Source: Tieghemiomyces parasiticus (Eukaryota > Kickxellomycota > Dimargaritomycetes > Dimargaritales > Dimargaritaceae). Taken from it: a DNA stretch of 23,275 nucleotides. The stretch lies in the NCBI GenBank assembly GCA_027575765.1, contig JANBPT010000781.1, positions 1 through 23,275 on the forward strand, given 5' to 3'. Under the pieces are notes generated by a model. The model made no database searches and was not told the origin of the DNA. It worked only from the letters and a program-made list of their open reading frames with translations. Position numbers and translations under genes: made by a program. This document shows, in pieces, positions 1 to 11,390 of the stretch; position 1 is the first letter of the stretch, and the number at the start of each line of letters is the position of its first letter.

Positions 1-23
1 CACTTGTGGGCGATGGAGGCCAT
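1..23 (-). CDS. 5' end of an unidentified gene leaving the window (partial)
   Basis: On the minus strand an ATG at 23-21 opens a frame reading MASIAHK before the window ends. Seven codons are too few to identify anything. The support is contextual: a perfect TATAAAAGG-type box lies about 130 bp upstream on the same strand (160-151), and the stretch between is pyrimidine-rich on the coding strand. That is the same arrangement seen in front of the small secreted-protein gene at 22255. Without the rest of the gene, its reality rests on this promoter context. Confidence 0.4.
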
Positions 24-150
24 GACGGTGGAGGTAGTGGTGGGTGGGTGATGGGGTGAAGTCAGAGGGGGTTGGTAGGGATGGTGAGGGTAGAAGGTAA
101 GAGACTGGTAGGTGGTTGCTGCTGTGTCTCCATATGGCGGCGGGGTAGTG

Positions 151-160
151 GCCTTTTATA
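151..160 (-). promoter_or_regulatory. TATA box of the gene starting at position 23
   Basis: The minus strand reads TATAAAAGGC, a near-consensus TATA element, 128-137 bp upstream of the ATG at 23. The intervening sequence is C/T-rich on the minus strand, as expected for a fungal leader. Confidence 0.5.
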
Positions 161-1321
161 GCGGATGAAGATGGACGTCCAGCTAGGCGGGTGTCACGGA
201 TAAACGCACACGACCGGCCTGATCGACTCTGACAAATGGGGCCAATTGAAGGCTTGACTTTGACTGCTAGCCTTCTCACGTTAGCGGGGGGGGGGGTTCG
301 AACGAGTTTATCAGCTCACCAATGGCCGAAACAGTTCGTTATATATCGCAGGCCGAAGCGAGTTGAGTTGATTGTCCTAGTCAAATACAGTCCGACTGCC
401 ACCGAGACGATACTGACAAGGCCTTTGATGGACGGCAAGGCCATCTCGCACCGCTGACACCGTTACTCCCTCACAAGGGCTGGGTAAATCGCCCTGCTAT
501 TTTGCCATCGACCAGTTCCCTTGCCATATGATTAATGGTCTCTGGCAGACTGGTATTCACCGCATGGTAGAGTCACTTTGATGTTATTGATTTGAAGGTG
601 ACTATTGAGAACCCCACTGGGAATGTGATGTATGCAAACCACTAGAGATTACCCCCGACCGCATGCTACCTCTGTAAGGCTTCACTTGGACATTGTGCAC
701 CTAGCCCAACGATGGAAATCTCAAGCCTGTCCTAAACTTGTCCAATATATCTGGTAAAACCATACGGGCCACCCATGGGGTAAGGGTGATGTGGCGATTT
801 TATAGGTAAGCAAATGGACAGTCACAGGGACGAGAGAGGTGCAGGATGACAAAAGAGGGGGTGGGGGGGGCCGATGAGTTTTTCCATTGGATCGAAACGA
901 TGGCGAGTGTTATACGGGCAGAATTGTATGGCAGAACCAGTTTTAACTGATCAATGATTATATGGTATACGAATTATGCTCGAGTAATGGTATCGATTAA
1001 AATGACACACGGATGGAGGGGAGGGGGGAGATTAACTATGCAAAAGAAGAGAAGGAAAAGTGGCAATTCAAGTGACGGTGTCAAGTATCATAGTGCTAAT
1101 TTCCCCGGCAGTTTGTCAAATAGGCAAAAGAGCGGCCGGCATTAAACCAAAAAATAAGGTCAGTCCAGAAGGATAATAGGAGTAGAGCCACAAGGGTACC
1201 TAAAAATAATAATCGCGAATGTGAAATATAATTTACAGTGGGAGGAGGAGAGGGTGGGGCGAGGTGGCGGCGGTTAGGGAGAAAAAAAAAACTGCTAACC
1301 AGTAGGTCGACAGACACTTCC
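161..1321. other. Intergenic region: upstream of the left-edge gene, downstream of the transcription factor gene
   Basis: No protein gene is supported here. Open frames are short and not protein-like, and some lack an ATG. The right part (about 1150-1321) should hold the 3' UTR and polyadenylation region of the minus-strand transcription factor gene that stops at 1322. I see no clean AATAAA on that strand. The left part is presumed distal promoter of the gene starting at 23. A 10-base G run lies near 286-296. Confidence 0.6.
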
Positions 1322-4300
1322 TTAAATGGCCGAATGGTCACGGTAGTTCATGAGAGACCCATACCTGTACGCCGAACCTGCCGAAGACGAAGGTAGGTGC
1401 GCCGGATGGTTGAGAAGGAATGCGACCGTAGGGGCAGCGGTCTCGAGTCGGCCACGATCCGGTGGAGGGGCCAAGGACGGGAGAGGCCGGAACTGCACAG
1501 GGGCGGCCGAGGTTGTTGCTGGTGCGATGTAGGGAAGTTTACCAGTTGGCGGGCGGGTCGTGTCCACAGTCATGGGGACCGTCCGGTAGGCTGGGGAGTG
1601 GGGGCTAGTGAGAGGCGGGGCTGGGACCGGATGGTGGTGATGGTGGTGCGCCGGAGTGGTGTCGTTCGGGGACCAGGCGGCGGTGGTCCTTGGCGAGCGT
1701 AGTGGCAGCAATGGGCCGTCGATGGCATCTTCAGTGGCGGGGATCGGGGCCCCTGAAGAGCGTGCGTAGGCTGACCAGAATGGAGCCGTTGAGGCAGCGG
1801 CAGCGGACCTTGCGGACTCAACCGGAGCCGCGACATTCCGTGGCGAAGGTGAGAGCAGGTGCTGGTCGGTATGATGGGCTGACAGGTATGATGGACCCGA
1901 TGCGTCACGGGGCGGCGGCTCACGAGGGCCCGTGTGAGGACTGGCGGCGGAACCCATATTGAGCTGGGCCATCTGGCGCACGGCAGTGTGGTGGGAGTGA
2001 GTCTGATTCATCACCGAGGTGGTGTGCACGAGATGGTTCAACGAGTGGGAGACTGGGGCGCCGGCTAAGGCCTTGAGCGGGTCGTATGTGCCAGCTTGCT
2101 TGGGCTCCAGAAGGGAATCGAATTCAAAAGGCGAAATATGGCACACGAGGTAGAGCTGATGGTAGGTTTCGGATCGGTTGCGCTCAGCGCCCAGGCCGCC
2201 GCCCAGGTGCAGGCGCACGTTAAATAGGGTGTAACCGGATACCGGATGCCGGAAGTACATGCGGTCCTGGACGCTAAATGACCGCTTAGCCATGACCATC
2301 AGGGAGGGAAGCGGGCGCCGGTAAAAGTCCGGGGTATGTAACGAGGCGGCGTTCAGCTGGGCAGTCGTGGACTTGATGCCAGCGCAGCCGGCGGTGGGGG
2401 CCTGCGGGGAAAAATAGCCGCCGCCAGCAGCCTGATCGCCTACCAATGTGGTCTCGCTGCTGGTCAGGGAGGTCGGGGTGACCACCATGGAAGCCGGGCG
2501 CGGTGCTGAATGGGCGGAGGAGCCAAAATACGGCACCGCGTCGCTCGCACACGAGTCACCGGCGGTCGGGCTGGCCGGCTGTAGCAGATCCGCAATATGC
2601 GGGGCAGTGACTGGCGTGGGGGGTACAGCGAGGGCACGCGACTGGAGCGCAGCCGGGGTGTGGTGAAGTGGGGCGGCGAAAGCAGCGGGCCCACTCAGCA
2701 CTAACTGGTCGAGCAATTGCTGGCGAAGACGCAGAAACCGCTGGACGTCGTCAGTGTACAGGAACTCAGTGAGAGGCCGCTCCAGCACCTCGGCCTCGGA
2801 GAGGCCCAAGACTTGCTCGCAGTTACCAGTGGTGCGCAGGCACGTGTAGTCCATAGCCAATAGGACAACAGCCTCATTGGCCATGTAGGAAAGCGGGAGA
2901 GCCCTCGGAGACCGCTCGCTGACGGGCAAGGTACAAGGAGAGGGCGGAGCCTGTATACGCTCCAAGGTGATCGGAGGGAGAGGGGTAGCGCGAGGGAGGT
3001 GTAATTTGAGGGGCGGGAGGCGAATCCCGCCGCTGGGGAGCGGTGCGGCGGAGAGAGATGAGGGGGCCGGGTAGGGCCGGTGCCGCACCGACGACGAGGA
3101 CGACAGGGCGCTAGGCGAGAGGAGGGCAGGACTCGACGAGGTCGACACGGCAAAGTAGCTGGGACTATAGGTCGAGGCCGCCTGCGCATAGCCGTGGTAA
3201 GCATTTCCCCCGGCGGGCGGCCGGGCGGTGGTATCGAACAGTGAATCTAGTTGCGCGGGTGCCCGTCCGGAATAGGCCGGTGGTGGAGAGGTGGGCCGGG
3301 CGGTGACAGCCGCGGGATGAAAACTGTGGGACTCGTGCTCGGACAGGTGGCCGCCTGCACGGTGGTGATAGTAGATCGCATTGGACGCCGGCGGTGTGCT
3401 GGCAGGGGCGATCGGAGCGGGCCGGGCAGTGATGGGGCCGTAGACCGGCTGGGCTTCGGGGACGTACCCATTGCTGTGGTGCCGGTAGCTAGACTCGCGT
3501 GTGGTGGTGGTGGCGGCGGTGACGCTGAACTGGCCGAGGTGGGGGACCATACCCTCGCGGGGCCGTGGCGTGATCGGAGTGGTGGGGGCGGCCAGGATGG
3601 AGGTGGTCGCCCCGTTGGGATTGTAAGCGGTTTCGGCGAGGGCCTTGCGCTGATCCTTCAACTTTGGGCGACCGCGCTTCTTGTGCTGCACGTCCACGCA
3701 AGTTGCGGTTTTTCCCATGGAGGTGCAACGCTTACAGGGCCGGGACACTGGCATCGGAGGTAAAATGGAGGGGCGGGGGTTAGGATAAAAGTGCAGCATA
3801 GGGTTTGGGCGTGGGTTAGTCGATGGATACGGACAGCTTGGGGTGGGGATTGGATTTTGGCTACTGGGTACCAGGGATAAATGCAGCAACCTGCCAGTGG
3901 GCTAGGGAAAAAAACAGCAGAGGTGGTTGGATGCGCTGCAAACCCATGTGAGGGGGCCCGGAGCTCCACAGATCGACGGCAGCCCCTCTCCCCGCACGAT
4001 CCAAACTAAGCTGAACGCAAACGGAAGGTAGACCGCGAGCGTTAGTCCCAGATAAGGCTGCACCACCAGGCACTGCCCTCCGTGCCTTGTCTAATCCGAT
4101 CGAAATCCTGCAAGGAGACAGCGGGAGGGGGCTGGGAAAGAGCTGAGGGGGAAGGAAACTGCGGGGGTGCCCGGTAAGCAGAAAACCGTGCCGATTGGCG
4201 CGGTCAGTTTCTCTAATTATTACGGCGGGTCCGGACAATATCTCGCCGAAACGGGGGGGGAGGTAATACGGTGGGGCGGGGGAGAGGGAAAGTGCTAGGA

Positions 4301-4971
4301 GCATGGCAAGGCGATCGGCGGGGGGGGAAGAGAGAGAGGCCACAGCTACTAAGACTGACCCAACAGCTGGTCGGCGGCAGGCATTGAGAGGCGCCTTGGT
4401 GTCCAGAAAAGACCCCCCCTTCTCCTCCCACTTCGCAAGGAGCACTAACAAGGGTCAGGATAAGGGAAGCGTGGCCACCTGAGCCCTTCACCCCGCGCAT
4501 AAACTGAAAAGATCGTATACCCCAGGTCATGGAATAGTTTGCGAAGAAGGGGGGAGAGCAAGCGTAGGGTAGCAGAGAGACAATGGGTATTTACTTACGG
4601 TCACAGGCCAGGTGGGCTTTTTTGCAGTTGGCACAGGCGCTAGGCACGTGGGTTTTGACGTGTCGTGAGGTCCCCGCTGGCTTAGCCGCGGTGGAAGCTG
4701 TCATGGTGGGACTACCGTTGGCGGGGCTAACCAGGGTGTCGCTACCCGATGTACTGCGCTGGTGAGCGCCAAGGTTGGCAGCGGTCGGGGACTGCAGTGC
4801 GGCCGAGGCGGTTTCGGTTGTAATGTTTGGTTGAAATCGGACGTCGGTGGGCGAAAGGGGCAACGACGGGATACTGTGGACGGCTGGTGAGGATGAGGCG
4901 GGTCGGGCTTGGAAAGACTGGGCCGCCATGGGCATTGGAGGGTGTCGATCGCCAGGTGACGGGTGATCCAT
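1322..4971 (-). CDS. Zn2Cys6 transcription factor with AT-hook-like motif and PAS-like domain
   Basis: Two exons: 4971-4599 and 3747-1322 (932 aa), separated by an 851-bp intron with a GTAAGT donor, CTAAC-type branch sites and an AG acceptor. The join restores a complete binuclear zinc cluster at residues 113-141 (cysteines 113, 116, 123, 129, 132, 141; spacing C-x2-C-x6-C-x5-C-x2-C-x8-C), split by the intron. It is followed at about 145-153 by a basic KKRGRPK stretch with an AT-hook core. A PAS-like segment starts near 413-473, and its apparent beta-strand half lies at about 599-667. The rest is low-complexity Pro/Ser/Ala/His sequence, including a six-His run near the C terminus. The zinc cluster plus PAS layout recalls the ERT1/RDS2/AcuK group of carbon-source regulators, but I cannot claim orthology. 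The start is the first ATG of the exon-1 frame; codons upstream have none. It is presumably nuclear and sequence-specific. Confidence 0.88.
3748..4598 (-). other. Long intron of the transcription factor gene
   Basis: Read on the minus strand, the intron begins GTAAGT at 4598 and ends AG at 3749-3748. Two CTAAC motifs in the last 100 bases can serve as branch points. At 851 bp it is about four times longer than any other intron here. A stop-free minus-strand frame runs from about 4451 to 3861, but it has no ATG start, is pyrimidine-driven in composition and does not resemble a protein. An alternative promoter or regulated splicing is possible but not shown. Confidence 0.75.
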
Positions 4972-6900
4972 CGCGTCGGCGGGTGGTGGGGTGGCACAAT
5001 CGGTGGGCAGGGGGGACAGGTGACAGGGACGAAGGGACTTGCTAACGCGCTGTCGGTCCTGGAAGGGTAGGGGGGAGAGAACGGAGAGTGTGCGAAATAA
5101 CTCAGTATAGGGGGAGGTAGGCGACCGCACAATAAAGTAGTGGATATGGCCGACGAAATGAAGGGATGTTTGAAGCGGAGAAAGGGGAGGAGGGGGGGTT
5201 GGTTGGAAATAATTTTAAAGCTGGCTAGCATCCAAGGGTCTAAATGCCGACCTATGGTGTGGACGTGGAGAATATGGAAGGTGAGCCAGGCCTGAACGGT
5301 CCGAGTGAGGAATCGTGGAGGGGGGGTGCGTGTGTGGTTACAATTAAGCCAAAGAGTGGATAACGTATGCCTACGCAGACGCTGTGCTACGCCAATGAGG
5401 GGGAGTCAGCCAGGTAGTCGGAAGGGGGAAATGAGGGAGAGACAAGGCTACCAAGACGGCCGTGGAGCCGCAGGCTGGACAAGGGACGACGACAAGCGTG
5501 GCGTGGAGAAATAAAAAAAGAATAGTCGCAAACTGGTTTGTAGGAGCTGTCCAGTGGGCCGGGTCAGCTCGCGACGGGTGGTGTGGCTGGTACCTTAACC
5601 AGCAACAAGGTGAGAGAGTGCTTGGGAAGGGGTAATGGGTCGATAGCCAAGCGGTAGAGTTGAGGCTGGTGTAGGAGAGACGTGGCGTTGCGTACACGTC
5701 CTGGAAGGAGAGTTGGTCAGTTTTCAGCTATAAATAATTCGACAGGTAAGTTGGGTGGAGTGGAGGGGAGCGCAGCGATGACCGTGGCTTTTATATCGGG
5801 CTGCACTCAGGAGTCTGGCCGGGGTGGGGAGACAAAGAAAAGGGCGGCGACCAGTCCGGTGGAAAATTCGGGGGTGGGAGAGTGGATAGCAGGGCGGGGA
5901 GGGAGGGGGGGGGAATAGGTACAGAGGGAGAGGTCAGGCGAATAGCCTAATAGGTTGATTGGCAGGGGACAGCAGATGTGTACACGCGTGTGTGGTGCAA
6001 TACAATAAATAGCCGCCGGTATGCGGGAAAACCGGACCGGCTACAGAATCGAGGGAGAGCGGAGAATTGCCCTGGGGCGATCACGAAGAAAAGGGGAGGG
6101 GGTTGGTGCCAGTTAATGGGTCCAATGTTGGTGATGGTGCAAATAGCGAAGGTTAAATGACTTGCGATGTGAGCGTACCCAGGATATGGGTCGTGGGTAT
6201 TTGGGCTGGCGGTGTAAGGCTATAGGGGGGTGGTCCTGGCCAGGAGGATTCCAGGAAGCTATGGGCTGTAGGAAGCAACCCAGCATCGGAAGGGCGGCAA
6301 TGGAGGGGGCTCATGCACATCGGGGCCAAGAGTTGAACGGACCTTTCTCATTCTAGAACACCAGGAGGGGCAAATAAACTACAAGGTAAAGCGCAACAGA
6401 GTGTAAAAGGAGCCGAGTGGAGATGAAGAAAGGGGAGGGGGAGGGCGGGGTGACGACTGGGAATGGGGGGGGGAGAGAGTCAAGGTGTATGCACACAGGG
6501 CCGATCGATTCACCCATACTGGTGTGTATTAAAGGAGAGGGGAGGCTAGCAGCTGTGGAGAGCCACGGGCGAGAGCGAACACGGCGGCAGTTCTGGAGGT
6601 GATTGAGGCTGCAGTCACGGAGCGCCACAGCCCACACCAGGCATATCGCCTGGAGTCGGCGGCGGCGGAGGAGGAGGTATACAAGTGTAGGCAATCGCGC
6701 CAGAAATGCCCGACCGCAGTAAAGCATAGGGTGGACGGCGGCAGGATATATGGCAGAGGATATGATGCCACGCAGGAGGTGGTGGGTCCCTGGAAATGAA
6801 CTACACCACATTGAACCCTCCCCCCCCTCCCGAGGGGCTCCGCGGTGGAATAACCGGTTACATCGGAATGGCACTGTATCTTTTTTTTTGATGTGTGGCA
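4972..6900 (-). other. Pyrimidine-rich upstream region of the transcription factor gene
   Basis: About 1.9 kb in which the plus strand is dominated by G/A runs, so the minus strand is C/T-rich. In this window such C/T-rich coding-strand tracts also precede the transporter gene at 13931 and the TAD2 start, so this is most simply the leader and promoter of the minus-strand transcription factor gene. Open frames on the minus strand here begin with non-ATG codons and look compositional. A polypurine run (5880-5915) and other G-runs on the plus strand could form G-quadruplex or triplex structures. Confidence 0.5.
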
Positions 6901-9900
6901 GCTTCCAGCGTTGCCCCTGATTCGCCTACGGGCCGGTCATTCTGGGCTGAGGCCGTAGCAATGATTTTCCTTCCCAGCGCTATCCGACAGGCCCAGCTGG
7001 TGGTGCCGTTGGCTGTTGACAGGTCCAGTGCCTCTCAAATGGACCAAGGCGAGGACATGTTGGTGGGCATCGACTTGGGGTGCTCTCCGATTTTCGTCGG
7101 CGTAGGCGGTCGGTCGAGCGGGAGGGGAGTTGGCTGGGTATGGCGGGAGTGCAGTTAGGGCAGGATTGCCACTCTGGTCCCTCCATGTGCCATCTAATTC
7201 CTCCCCACCACAGTGCTCCAACTCTCGGACGTTATCGTGTCGGATAACGTCGGCGACACGGCCGTCTAACGCCGCTTGGATTTCGGAATTGAGCATGGGA
7301 GGGCGGGTGGGACAACTATTCCTCCGCATACCGGGGTAGATCCTGTGGGTATCGCAGACTCAACAGGTTAAGGGCGGGTTTAAGGGCGGTCTGGCGATAG
7401 TAGTCTCCCCCCACTACACCCACGCTATCTTCCCAGGATGACACTTGGGTCTGAAGAATGAAAGTGGGTATGGCTCGTTCAAACCCAAGGCCCCAATCCC
7501 TCGGGGTGTCTTTGGTGCTCAGGCCCTGGGTCCTTGAACCCTATTCCGGGCCAGTCCGCCGGCCTTATCTACCTCAGCCATTGGTGATTCTTCGTAATGG
7601 ATGGTTGACAGCACACCATAAACTATAGGAAGCGTCGAGTGGGGGGAGGGAGCGCAATCATGGACGTGGCTGCCGGTATTTCCCCTGCGGGCACCTCCGA
7701 TGCACTATTCTGTTAATGATGTTTTGCTGGCCCTTCAAATTGAGATTACACAAACCGCCCTTGCTTACGAAAAAGCCCGGCATGTCCGGCCATCGGAAGT
7801 TACGCCCTGCTCGAATCGATGGTCAGAGCGCGTTACATACACCTATGCTCCGATTTGGCCGCCATGCTATACCGAAGGAAGAAGGGGGAGAGGAAGAGGG
7901 GCGCAATCTGTTGACGCAGGGTACAGTGATTTTTTTCCCGCCGGTGGCTAAGGAATAGAGGGGATGGTACATGTACGAAAAGTCAATTAATTACGAAGGT
8001 TACCAAGGCGGAGATTGGGGGGGGGCTGACGTTGCATGCAGATACCCATATCCGTCTGGATTCATCATCACGGGCCTTTCCATTACAGGGATACGACACG
8101 CATTGCTCCGAAGGCCAGGAGGGGGGAGGGCGGGGTAAGGGAAGCCCAAGGGGAGGGGCGGGGATTCACCGCCCAGTAGCCTACCCACTGTGGTGGTCTG
8201 ATTGTTTGGTGGTCTCGGATATTATTAGCCTGTTCCGTGGGGCCGGGGCCTTAGGCTCCGCGACTGGTCGGCCAATTAACTCCAATTTTACCCTCCCTTA
8301 CTCCACGCCCCGAGACCGCTATTCATGATCAATGACTGGCCGACAAGCGCTGCCATTCACCACGATTCCCCCACCCCCTCGCAATCCCTTCTGCCCCACC
8401 CACCCTCAAACCTGCCACTTCCCTGGCGTTACCACCATGTTGGAAAAGCCTACGCCAATAACTGCTCGTCCACCATTAAAACTGGCGAGTGGGCGGTAGT
8501 TGACCCTTTTCTTGCCTTTTTAGACCAGTTGGCGGTGGGCTACCATTGGAGGAGCGTATCTAGGCCAGAGGCCCGACCGCTTGGGTTTTGGCAGCAGCTC
8601 CTACGAAAATAGAATAGCAGCTTGCCAGTCAACACCCAGTTGAGCTCCGAGTGGAGGGGCGGAGGGGGGGGAGTCTCGAAGGTATAGTAGCACTAGAAGG
8701 GCGACGTGGTACTCGCAACCATCCTGGCTGAACCGTGTCCCCGGGCGGAGGGGGTGACGTTGGTTGGGGAATACATGATGTACCACTAGATCGGTCGTGA
8801 CGTCTCCGGGGGAGGGTTAAAAAAAGAGGGGTGGGCCTGGGACCTAAAGTGATTGACCCTAGGTCACTAGAGTCCGATCCGGAAGTTTATCAGGTTCGGA
8901 AGTTGATTATATTTTTTTATACCTCCTCCCTCCCGCTTCGCAGCGCCTTGGCGGGGCAATTATGTTTGCTTTTCGCAGGTGGGGCCATTTGTGGTACACG
9001 ATAGCGGAGGAGGAGGAGGGGGGAGGCATTTTGCAGGGTCGTCTAGGAAATACCTAGGATCTTGGCCGTGTAACTACAGGGCGCAGCCGGTTCTCGCCCA
9101 TCGGCTGCTGATCCTAAGGGACGGCTTCTGCTGAAATACACCGGGTCATTTCCCTTCTCAGCTTCTTCTCGTTAGGAGGCCAGTTTGGAAAGCCGTCAAG
9201 AACTATTACTGACCTATATGATGACCAGGCTATGCGGTCCCGGGCGTTCCCTGCTTGTCGCTGGGCACACGCCAGCCAATCTAACCTCAAGCGGACTGGT
9301 ATGGGTCATTAAAAGGCCGATCGGAAAAAGAGGGTCGTGGGTTGTGCACCTACAAGGGCAGTGTCCCTGCTTGGTGAAACGGAGGAGAGTGAGGGGCGAA
9401 GAAGGGGTCGCGGAGTTAGCTTAAGGTTATTGCCGAGGCAGAGAGGAACCCCCTCCTCCTCCCCCCCCCCGCCACACCAATGCCTAGGACAAATGGGGAT
9501 AGTTGCATGCGTCACAGAATATATCACCCCGTGGAGCCACCGCCACCAACCCTATCCCGCGCGGTGGCCTGTCAGACAGACTACTGCGCTGGCTTAACCT
9601 TCTCCTGTCACAAATGTTGGGCGTGGGGAACGGGAGTGGGCTGGGCGGGTACTATCCTTATTTTAGGCTCGGGGCACTAGACGAGGTGTCAAACATAGGT
9701 AAGGTTACTACCTCTGAGGAGCCGCGTCACGTAGGCTACGATGGGCTGTCAAACCTAGTCGCTGCAATACCCACGCATTCCATATGCGCTAAACATGTCA
9801 AACGCCCTTTGCCGTCCGGAGCAACTTTGACGGAGCGCTTCCCACCGGCTGCCATTCCCTCCGGCTATTTAATTATTGTTACTTTTGGAAAGCTAGGATC

Positions 9901-11390
9901 CTGGCTCGGTCTAGGGTGGACGTGTTTTCGTCATCATCGATGATGTATATCGGGTTGACGCATTTTGGTCGTCATCGATGATGCATATGGGGTTGATGCG
10001 AGTCAGAAAGGTTGTTGGCCGGAGAAAATCAGGGGCAATCACTGCGGTTTGTTGGACTGATCCGCATCTACGGGGAGCCGAGTAGCGTTCTAGGTGAATT
10101 GATGTGTCGACCCTCGGTCGCTTCAAGCCGGCCGCATCGGTCGGCTATTGAGCAGACGTGGCACCAAGACGGTCGAGTCGCCCTTACACGTCTTATCGTG
10201 GCGACCCCGCCCGCCATACTTTCTCATTCCACTCGCTACCTCCCCTCCTCTCAAGGTCACTCAAATGGATAGTAACCGTCCAGGAAGCAGTGCTTAGCCC
10301 ACATCCAGCGACAATGCGGCAATTCACGGCAGAATTCCGCGGCCCCTTCCCTTCGCCTAACCTGAGTGTTCAAACCATGCCCATTTTCTCGCTGTCCTTG
10401 GCATTTGGTAAAACTAAAAGTGCTATGCCGACGTGACGAGCGAAACCCGGGAGTAATAGACAGCCCTAAATTAGTATACCAAATGGGTGAGGGTAATGGT
10501 TATTAACTTATTCCCACCGGAGAATAGGGTAGGCGAAGGCTATCGTGTGGTGACCCGACATGGGCAGGCACACCTACATTCCGTCTAAAAAGGGAGAGCA
10601 ACCTACCTTTAGACTTTGGCCACTGCCCCAAAACTGCCCAAAGGGAGCCTTCGAGTCTGTCCTGGCGATAGTTAACAACCGTCCAGCACCTTGATTTCGC
10701 TGCCCACGGTATAGCCCAGTGACCTCATTTGGTGGGGGGGGCTAGACCACAGGGGCAGAAACAGGTGGCAGTTGCAGTGCCATAAGCATAACGGTAAGAG
10801 GGCCCCCAGGTAGCCTACCAGTGCAGGCGTCACCCAGCTATTACTGCAGTTAGAAGTCGCGGCCGGACTAGCTGTGTCGGATCAGGTAAGCCCGGGACCC
10901 GTCAGCGAGGAGCGGAGGTGTCGGACGTTGTGGGTGGAAAGAGCACAGTGTGTCGCCTGCACAACACGGGTCTCAGGACGTGGGTGGGAGCATCGTCAAG
11001 TCGATAGGCTAGTGAGGTGGGAAACAATGCTGCAAAGGCCTGGGGCCTATTAAATTCCCCCCCCCACTTTTCTTCCCACCTCCCCTCACTAGCTGGTACG
11101 GAAAACAGGGTTGACAGTTTGCGATAACCGGATAAAACAACGGATCACAGTGAGCCTAATCCGGAGAGTTCGGAGCCGAACCGATCCACATAAGCGCCGC
11201 ATCCAGTAGGCGAAAGGGGCGAATGGGAGGAGAGGGAGGGGTTCTTTGGGATTATACCTACTGCTCTGGGGTACACAACTATAATCTATAAACAAGGCGG
11301 AGTGAAGGTATAGGAAGAAGAGAGGGATGCACCGACTCGGTAATGCAACCCTGTCTAATTCATATCCGACGGAGGGTCAAGCGTTGTGGC
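6901..11390. other. Non-coding stretch without supported protein genes; possible rRNA-like relic
   Basis: No protein gene is supported. An ATG-initiated minus-strand frame at 7329-6937 (130 codons) has no recognised domain. Scattered short matches to conserved bacterial-type rRNA motifs occur on the plus strand (SSU-like between 7857 and 8930, LSU-like from about 9389 onward). Each is short and gapped, and convincing only in light of the stronger LSU match further right. I found no tRNA with both A and B boxes. An imperfect direct repeat lies at 9930-9999. Confidence 0.45.
9930..9999. repeat. Two-copy imperfect direct repeat built around a ClaI-type palindrome
   Basis: Copy 1 (9930-9961) and copy 2 (9971-9999) share the pattern GTCATC(ATC)GATGATGyATAT followed by a GGGTTGAyGC-like end, with one 3-base deletion and a few substitutions. 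Copy 1 contains the perfect 14-base palindrome CATCATCGATGATG (9932-9945); copy 2 keeps the inner CATCGATG (9973-9980). The downstream parts of the two copies are offset by about 38 bases. Function is unknown. Confidence 0.7.

Noticed and set aside
286..310. GGTTCGAAC resembling a tRNA B box
   Set aside because: No A box upstream and no cloverleaf could be drawn.
1397..3763. Plus-strand frames opposite the transcription factor gene
   Set aside because: Shadow frames produced by GC-rich, stop-poor antisense sequence.
3861..4451. 196-codon minus-strand open frame
   Set aside because: No ATG start; lies within the transcription factor intron and reflects C/T-rich composition.
5640..5720. tRNA-like A box (TAGCCAAGCGGTAGAG)
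   Set aside because: No matching B box or acceptor-stem pairing at the required distance.
6353..6874. 173-codon minus-strand open frame
   Set aside because: Starts at GTG, low-complexity translation of C/T-rich DNA, no domain.
7700..7951. 83-codon frame starting MHYSVNDVLLALQ
   Set aside because: Protein-like only at its start, then low complexity; overlaps the possible SSU relic.
9600..9745. SSU-like ATGTTGGG and CACGT..CTAC.ATGG matches
   Set aside because: Out of order relative to the other SSU matches and inside the span expected for LSU; probably chance.
10778..11000. SSU-like GTGCCA...CGGTAA and GCCTGCACAA matches
   Set aside because: The same bases fit LSU motifs (TGACGCCTGC region) in better positional agreement, so an SSU reading is not needed. 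It also shows how easily short gapped matches arise.
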